Both the position numbers and the translations under genes were made by a program. The notes under the pieces are model-generated. The model saw nothing but the letters and a program-made list of their open reading frames with translations, searched no databases and had not been told where the DNA came from. A DNA stretch of 8,524 nucleotides from an uncultured Aeromicrobium sp. (GTDB lineage: Bacteria; Actinomycetota; Actinomycetes; Propionibacteriales; Nocardioidaceae): positions 1 through 8,524 of the forward strand of contig NZ_CAMJVP010000145.1 in NCBI RefSeq assembly GCF_946221465.1, in the 5' to 3' direction. Positions 4,975-8,524 of this stretch are shown piece by piece (positions within the stretch are counted from its first letter, which is position 1; each line of letters starts with the position of its first letter).

Positions 4975-6177
4975 CGCCTTGGCCAGAGCCGGAGCCACAT
5001 CGCCACGGGCAGGCGGACGGATGTCCGAAAGGTCGAGCCACCCTCCCAGCACGCGCAATTCGGCGGCCAGATGCTCGGCGACGTCCTCAGGAGCATCAGC
5101 CTGCGACCACGCCCCGACGACATTCAGCACCCCGCTCGTGCGGTCGGCCTTGAGGTCCACTCTCGCGACGATCTGGTCGCCGAGCAGGAACGGCAAGACG
5201 TAGTAACCGTACTCGCGTTCGGCCTCGGGGACGTAGATCTCGATGCGATAGCGGAAGCCGAACAGACGCTCCGTGCGGGTACGTTCGAAGATCAGCGGGT
5301 CGAAGGGGCTCAGCAGCGTCCGGACTTCGATCCGCCGGGGCTGACGGGCCTCGGCGTGCAGATACGCCGGCCGGTTCCAGCCTTCGATGGCAGCCGGCAC
5401 CAGCACGCCGTCCTCGACGAGCTCGGCAACGGCGCGTCGCGTGGGAGCGGACGCGGTGCGGAAGTAATCGCGCAGGCAGGGCTCGGTGGCGACGCCGAGC
5501 GCTCGCGCAGCGTGGGCCACGAGGTGGCGGTGCGCCTCGTGCACATCAAGGTCGGGCCGCGCGAGCACATCGGCGGGGATCACCCGCTCGGTGAGGTCGT
5601 AAACCCGCTCGAAGGCGCCGTTGCGCCGGGCCGCGGTGATCTCGCCGACGAAGAAGAGGTACTCCAGGGCCTTCTTCGTGGCCGACCAGTTCCAGCCCCA
5701 GCGGCTGCGGTCGCGGCCCACGTTCCCTCCGTGCAGCAGAGCATCGGCTTCGCGGGCCGTGATCGGCCCGTGGTCGCGGACGAGATCCCGCACGGTGCGG
5801 ACGAGACCGGGATGCTCCTGGGCCACCTCGCGCATCGAGCTCCACATGCCGTGCCGCTCGATCATCCGGTGCCGCATCGCGGGCCACAGGTCGATATCGA
5901 CGTAGGTGGCCACGTGCGCCCAGTACTCGAAGACGCGCCGCGGCGGACACTCGGCGGCCCGGGCCAGCAGTGCGGTGTCGTAGGGACCGCAGCGTGAATA
6001 CAGCGGCATGAAGTGCGCTCGCTGTAGAACGTTGACGGAGTCGATCTGGAAGAACCCGAGGCGCCGAACGGTACGGGTCAGATGAGCCATGGTCACGGGT
6101 CCGGTCGGACGCGGCGTGCTGAAACCCTGAGCAGCCAGCGCGATGCGGCGGGCCGCTGTCGAGGAGAGGAGGCGCAC
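4960..6177 (-). CDS. YcaQ/AlkX-type winged-helix DNA glycosylase (interstrand-crosslink repair)
   Basis: A 405-residue protein of the HTH_42 (YcaQ/AlkZ) superfamily, about as long as E. coli YcaQ. Family landmarks are the N-terminal AARRIALAAQGF (8-19), GFFQIDSVNVLQRAHFMPLY (41-60), RVFEYWAHVAT (81-91), a winged-helix stretch GPITAREADALL (137-148), WGWNWSATKKALEYLFFVGEI (160-180), and the C-terminal LLSPFDPLIF (288-297) with LFGFRYRIEIYVPEAEREYGYY (305-326). The motif Q44-I45-D46 matches the catalytic Q-hydrophobic-D motif of E. coli YcaQ, an enzyme known to unhook alkylation crosslinks; AlkZ enzymes carry Q-x-Q instead. Base-excision repair of bulky or crosslinking lesions is therefore the best role. 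The GTG start at 6177 is 3 nt past the response regulator stop, with no strong ribosome site, so translational coupling is likely. secA follows after 20 nt. Confidence 0.88.
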   Translation of the reverse strand: MRLLSSTAARRIALAAQGFSTPRPTGPVTMAHLTRTVRRLGFFQIDSVNVLQRAHFMPLYSRCGPYDTALLARAAECPPRRVFEYWAHVATYVDIDLWPAMRHRMIERHGMWSSMREVAQEHPGLVRTVRDLVRDHGPITAREADALLHGGNVGRDRSRWGWNWSATKKALEYLFFVGEITAARRNGAFERVYDLTERVIPADVLARPDLDVHEAHRHLVAHAARALGVATEPCLRDYFRTASAPTRRAVAELVEDGVLVPAAIEGWNRPAYLHAEARQPRRIEVRTLLSPFDPLIFERTRTERLFGFRYRIEIYVPEAEREYGYYVLPFLLGDQIVARVDLKADRTSGVLNVVGAWSQADAPEDVAEHLAAELRVLGGWLDLSDIRPPARGDVAPALAKALGET

Positions 6178-6180
6178 CAG

Positions 6181-6855
6181 CTACGGGATGTCGTCGATCA
6201 GCTTGCTGCGCACCGCGAACATCGCCGCTTCCATACGCGACTTCATCTGCAGCTTCTCGAGGATGTTGCGGATGTGGTTCTTGACGGTGTTCTCGCTGAT
6301 GTACAGTTCCTGGGCGATGTCGCGGTTGCTCTTACCGTGGGCGACAAGCCGCAGCACCTGGAGCTCACGCTGCGTCAGAGTCGTCGCCGGCGCGGCCCCT
6401 CGTGACATCTGCACAAACTCGTCGAGCAGCTTGGTGGCCATGCTCGGGCTGATGAGGGACTGTCCCGCGGCGACCAGACGTACCGCCTCGCCGACCTGGT
6501 CGTACGTGGACCCGTCCTTGAGCAGATAGCCGGAGGCGCCGGCCTTGATCGACTCGTAGAGGTCGACCTCCTCATCGCTCGCGGTCAGCATGATGATGCC
6601 CGTCGAGGGAGCGATCTGCTTGATCGCGGCGCACGTCTCCACTCCCCCTCGTCCGGGCATGCGGATGTCGAGAAGCACGACGTCGAACGGCTCCTCCGCG
6701 ATGCGCTCCAGGGCCGCGTCCCCGTCGTCGACGTCCTCGATCTCAAAGTCGGAGTCGGCGCCGAGCACCATCGTGACGCCACGGCGGAAAAGCTCCTGGT
6801 CGTCGACCAGCAGGAGTCGGATGGCGTCGGAACGAGAAGTCACAGTCCGAATCAT
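6181..6855 (-). CDS. NarL/FixJ-family response regulator
   Basis: A 224-residue two-domain regulator. The receiver domain (about 11-130) keeps the acidic pair D18/D19 in LLLVDDQ, the phospho-acceptor D63 in VVLLDIRMPG, T91 and K113 (LLKDG). The LuxR-type DNA-binding domain (about 157-212) shows LTQRELQVLRLVAHGKSNRDIA and ISENTVKNHIRNILEKL. All residues for phosphorylation are present, so it should be a functional regulator, yet no histidine kinase gene is in the window. The ATG at 6855 is used here; a GTG at 6843 (4 codons later) is equally possible because CATGAT lies 7 nt before it. The gene follows the hpf terminator hairpin and is 3 nt upstream of the glycosylase, so the two are probably co-transcribed. 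A response regulator at this place is, as I recall, also found in other actinobacteria such as Streptomyces. Confidence 0.93.
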   Translation of the reverse strand: MIRTVTSRSDAIRLLLVDDQELFRRGVTMVLGADSDFEIEDVDDGDAALERIAEEPFDVVLLDIRMPGRGGVETCAAIKQIAPSTGIIMLTASDEEVDLYESIKAGASGYLLKDGSTYDQVGEAVRLVAAGQSLISPSMATKLLDEFVQMSRGAAPATTLTQRELQVLRLVAHGKSNRDIAQELYISENTVKNHIRNILEKLQMKSRMEAAMFAVRSKLIDDIP

Positions 6856-6875
6856 GCCACTAACAGCACTCAAGA

Positions 6876-6905
6876 CCGAGGGCCCGCACCGAAGCGGACC
6901 CTCGG
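6876..6905 (-). terminator. Intrinsic terminator hairpin downstream of hpf
   Basis: CCGAGGG (6876-6882) pairs with CCCTCGG (6899-6905), and CCGC (6884-6887) with GCGG (6894-6897), around a 6-nt loop. In minus-strand RNA the position between the two stem parts becomes a U-G pair, so the stem is 12 bp without interruption. In plus-strand RNA it is a C-A mismatch. The minus-strand RNA is thus the more stable form and fits termination of hpf, which stops at 6934. The tail UCUUG is only weakly U-rich, as in many GC-rich genomes. In the plus direction it is followed by UUU, but no plus gene ends here. Confidence 0.65.
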
Positions 6906-6933
6906 TTTGTGCGAACACCGTCAGCGTCCGGCC

Positions 6934-7566
6934 TCATTCATCGCGGACGTCGAGGTGGATCACGCCGTAGTCGTACCCCTTACGGCGGTAGACGACCGAG
7001 GGCTGCATCGAGTCCTTCTCTACGAAGAGATAGAAGTCGTGCCCGACGAGCTCCATCTCGTACAGGGCCTGGTCAAGCGTCATCGGTGTGCTGGAGTGTG
7101 TCTTCTCGCGCACCACGAGCGGACCTTCCCCATCGACCTCGATGGGTCCGGCGGCGGAGGATTCCTCGGACTGGTCCCGCCCCTCGAGTTCCTCCAGCAA
7201 CGAGTCCGGGATGTCCGACGTGGCTTCGGCGAGCGACGTGGGACGCTGCTGTCCGCGATGGATCCGCTGGCGATCCACCGCCTTGCGGACCTGGCGCACG
7301 AGACGATCCAGCGCAAGGTCGAGCGCAGAGTGCTGATCGGTGGAGACCGCCTCGGCACGAGCCACCGGCCCGCGCGAATGCACCGTCATCTCCACTCGGG
7401 CGGCGGTGGCAGGATCGCGGGGGTTCTTCTCATGGCTGACAACCACGTCGATGCGGTGGATCCGCTGGCGGGTGTCGAACTTCGCCACGCGCTGGAGCTT
7501 CTCGGCGACGAGTTCGCGATAGCGATCCGAGATCTCACTGTTGCGACCCTTGACGACGATTTCCAT
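6934..7566 (-). CDS. hpf: Long-form ribosome hibernation promoting factor (HPF/RaiA family)
   Basis: A 210-residue protein with the two-domain layout of long HPF. The N-terminal S30AE domain (about 1-105) begins MEIVVKGRNSEISDRYRELVAEKL and carries the basic helix RQVRKAVDRQRIHR (91-104). An acidic, variable linker follows (110-140). The C-terminal dimerisation domain (about 145-207) has VVREKTHSSTPMTLDQALYEM (151-171), HDFYLFV (176-182) and the conserved closing VVYRRKGYDYGVIHL (191-205). Long HPF binds the small ribosomal subunit and joins ribosomes into inactive 100S dimers, or in mycobacteria stabilises resting 70S ribosomes. The ATG at 7566 is chosen for its near-perfect AGGAGG ribosome site (7572-7577) 5 nt upstream and the family-typical N-terminus; an upstream start at 7596 is less likely. 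It is 66 nt after the ComF-family gene and is followed by a terminator hairpin. Confidence 0.96.
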   Translation of the reverse strand: MEIVVKGRNSEISDRYRELVAEKLQRVAKFDTRQRIHRIDVVVSHEKNPRDPATAARVEMTVHSRGPVARAEAVSTDQHSALDLALDRLVRQVRKAVDRQRIHRGQQRPTSLAEATSDIPDSLLEELEGRDQSEESSAAGPIEVDGEGPLVVREKTHSSTPMTLDQALYEMELVGHDFYLFVEKDSMQPSVVYRRKGYDYGVIHLDVRDE

Positions 7567-7571
7567 CAGAA

Positions 7572-7577
7572 CCTCCT
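7572..7577 (-). promoter_or_regulatory. Strong Shine-Dalgarno sequence of hpf
   Basis: AGGAGG on the minus strand, 5 nt before the ATG at 7566. It fixes the hpf start over the upstream in-frame start at 7596. It is the only clearly canonical ribosome site in the window, which suggests that hpf is translated strongly from a leadered transcript. Confidence 0.8.
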
Positions 7578-7632
7578 CGGTCGACAGACGAACCATTCGC
7601 CCTGCTTCGACCGTAGCCGTCGCCAGCCGCGA

Positions 7633-8307
7633 TCACCAGCTCTGCGCGAGCTTCGCCCGCGGCGGCGGGGTGGCCAATGCCGCGACGCCACCGTGGACGT
7701 TCCAGCCGGCCGCCATCAGAGCGGCCGCCACCGCCTGCATCGTGGCACCCGTGGTGACGACATCATCGACGATCACCACCGGTCGTTGTCCGGTCGCGCG
7801 GCGGGCCACGAAGGCCCCGCGGGTATTGCGAGCCCGCTCGATCATGCCGAGGGCTCGCTGATCCGCGGTCTGTCGCCGCAAGCGCACGAGTCGCGCGACG
7901 GATGCGTCGAGCCGGGCGTGGCGCCTCAGCAAGGTTGCCGTGTCGCGCGCGAGATCATCGACCAGCCAGGTGCCCCGTCGGCGGCGTGACCGCCGCGTCG
8001 TCGGTACCGGCACGAGGAGCGGTGATTCGGCTCCCAGCTCGATGACGGCCGCGGACACCGCGTAGGCGGCCCACTGCCCGCAGACGCGGTGTCCGGCGCC
8101 CTTCCACCGGTGGACCACCCGCTCACCGACGCCGCGATACACGCCAGCGGCCACGACCGTCAGCTCAGGATCGGACACCGCGACCCGACGCGGTACCGGC
8201 CGCAGCCTGGCCGCACACCCGCCGCAGATTCCGAGACCCGGTCGCGCACAGCCAGGGCAGTGCGCCCCGATGACGAGGTCAGCGGCGGCATCTACCCATC
8301 GTCGCAT
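7633..8307 (-). CDS. ComF-family amidophosphoribosyltransferase-like protein
   Basis: A 224-residue ComF-family (GntX-like) protein. An N-terminal four-cysteine zinc-finger-like element, C17-x2-C20-x7-C28-x2-C31 (HCPGC...ICGGC), is followed by a phosphoribosyltransferase fold. The family patterns are VYRGVGERVVHRWKGAG (57-73), LLVPVPTTRRSRRRRGTW (97-114), RRQTADQRALGMIERARNTRGAF (144-166), and the PRPP-binding loop VVIVDDVVTTGATM (177-190) with D181 and D182. In naturally competent bacteria ComF acts in DNA uptake. In actinobacteria the role of this conserved gene next to lpqB is not established, and no enzyme reaction has been assigned. The ATG at 8307 gives the family-typical start shortly before the cysteines; a GTG at 8343 is possible. 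No good ribosome site is seen; CACGAT lies 6 nt upstream. The lpqB stop is 68 nt upstream, so an own promoter is possible. Confidence 0.92.
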   Translation of the reverse strand: MRRWVDAAADLVIGAHCPGCARPGLGICGGCAARLRPVPRRVAVSDPELTVVAAGVYRGVGERVVHRWKGAGHRVCGQWAAYAVSAAVIELGAESPLLVPVPTTRRSRRRRGTWLVDDLARDTATLLRRHARLDASVARLVRLRRQTADQRALGMIERARNTRGAFVARRATGQRPVVIVDDVVTTGATMQAVAAALMAAGWNVHGGVAALATPPPRAKLAQSW

Positions 8308-8375
8308 GGGACCATCGTGCGGCGGGCGGACACGACACGCCACCGTCAAATCGGAATCTGTGCACGGCTGCCGGC

Positions 8376-8524
8376 TCAGCCGATGGCCGCGACCGGATCG
8401 GTGTCCACCCGCTGCCACCCGCGTTGGCTGAGCACCCGGACTTCCCCCTCGGAGTCGAGGACGTACAGCTGCGGTTCCTCACCGAGCGCGACAGCGAGGG
8501 ACACAGGCTCGATGCGCGGCAGGA
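8376..8524 (-). CDS. lpqB: LpqB lipoprotein, C-terminal fragment (5' part beyond the right edge)
   Basis: The last 48 residues are visible, ending at TGA (8378-8376), with the frame open to the right edge. The fragment reads LPRIEPVSLAVALGEEPQLY, then VLDSEGEVRVLSQRGWQRVD, and closes DTDPVAAIG. This is the last blade and tail of the LpqB beta-propeller: a P-V-S-L-A-x-A-L-G stretch, a Y-V-L-D turn and a G-W strand. LpqB is a lipoprotein that interacts with the sensor kinase MtrB and affects cell-wall and division control in mycobacteria. The call rests on this short stretch and on the position before ComF and hpf, which is the usual actinobacterial order (mtrA, mtrB, lpqB, ComF, hpf). The lipobox and main domain are outside the window. 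Confidence 0.8.
   Translation of the reverse strand, partial: LPRIEPVSLAVALGEEPQLYVLDSEGEVRVLSQRGWQRVDTDPVAAIG

Noticed and set aside
3659..5203. A 514-residue open frame on the plus strand opposite secA
   Set aside because: It lies antisense to the highly conserved secA reading frame and crosses into the glycosylase gene. Its translation is a low-complexity Leu/Val/Asp-rich shadow produced by GC-biased codons, with no domain.
5071..5997. A 308-residue plus-strand frame opposite the glycosylase gene
   Set aside because: It is antisense to a clear YcaQ-family protein and shows no family pattern of its own.
7603..7638. A promoter for hpf (TACGGT at 7610-7615 with TGGTGA 17 nt upstream)
   Set aside because: The -10 is acceptable but the -35 is poor and the site falls at the end of the ComF-family gene; evidence is insufficient, although an own hpf promoter is plausible.
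6907..7989. A 360-residue plus-strand frame across hpf and the ComF-family gene
   Set aside because: It runs antisense to two unmistakable conserved genes and their spacer; it is a GC-bias shadow.

Overview
The window is chromosomal DNA from a high-GC Gram-positive bacterium (Actinomycetota). Codons are strongly GC-biased at the third position, and several starts are GTG. The right-hand part keeps a gene order that I recall as typical of actinobacteria: lpqB, then a ComF-family gene, then a long-form hibernation factor gene (hpf), with secA further along the same strand. The genus cannot be fixed from the sequence. The SecA has the basic, cysteine-free C-terminus usual for actinobacterial SecA1.

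Right part (about 2177-8524), all on the minus strand and read right to left. It starts with the 3' end of lpqB (lipoprotein that works with the MtrAB two-component system), then a ComF-family phosphoribosyltransferase-like protein and a long ribosome hibernation factor. A strong hairpin follows hpf. After it come a NarL/FixJ response regulator with no kinase in view, a YcaQ/AlkX-type DNA glycosylase whose start lies 3 nt from the regulator's stop, and secA 20 nt further on. The regulator, glycosylase and secA look like one transcription unit, with a likely extra promoter just upstream of secA.

Left part (1-2173), smaller genes in two divergent pairs. First pair: a SAF-domain membrane-anchored protein (minus, cut by the left edge) and a stand-alone excisionase-type helix-turn-helix protein (plus), sharing a 91-bp spacer that contains a 17-bp palindrome. 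Second pair: a conserved actinobacterial protein of unknown role with two Sm-like-looking repeats (minus), and a membrane-anchored LysM protein (plus). The LysM gene is translationally coupled (TGATG) to an Rv3235/DUF6459-like gene, which ends 3 bp from the secA stop. The second divergent spacer carries a consensus promoter overlapped by a perfect tandem 10-bp repeat.

Functionally the window is mostly housekeeping: protein export (secA), ribosome hibernation (hpf), cell-envelope genes (lpqB, LysM, SAF) and DNA repair (glycosylase). I saw no tRNA, rRNA, CRISPR array, insertion sequence, phage gene or obvious transferred island, and no stretch over 300 bp without a gene. The more interesting signals are regulatory: a repeated leaderless-promoter geometry, two operator-like palindromes or repeats in divergent spacers, tail-to-tail gene overlaps, and the linkage of an orphan response regulator with a crosslink-repair glycosylase and secA. 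I did not find convincing evidence for a wholly new multi-gene system.
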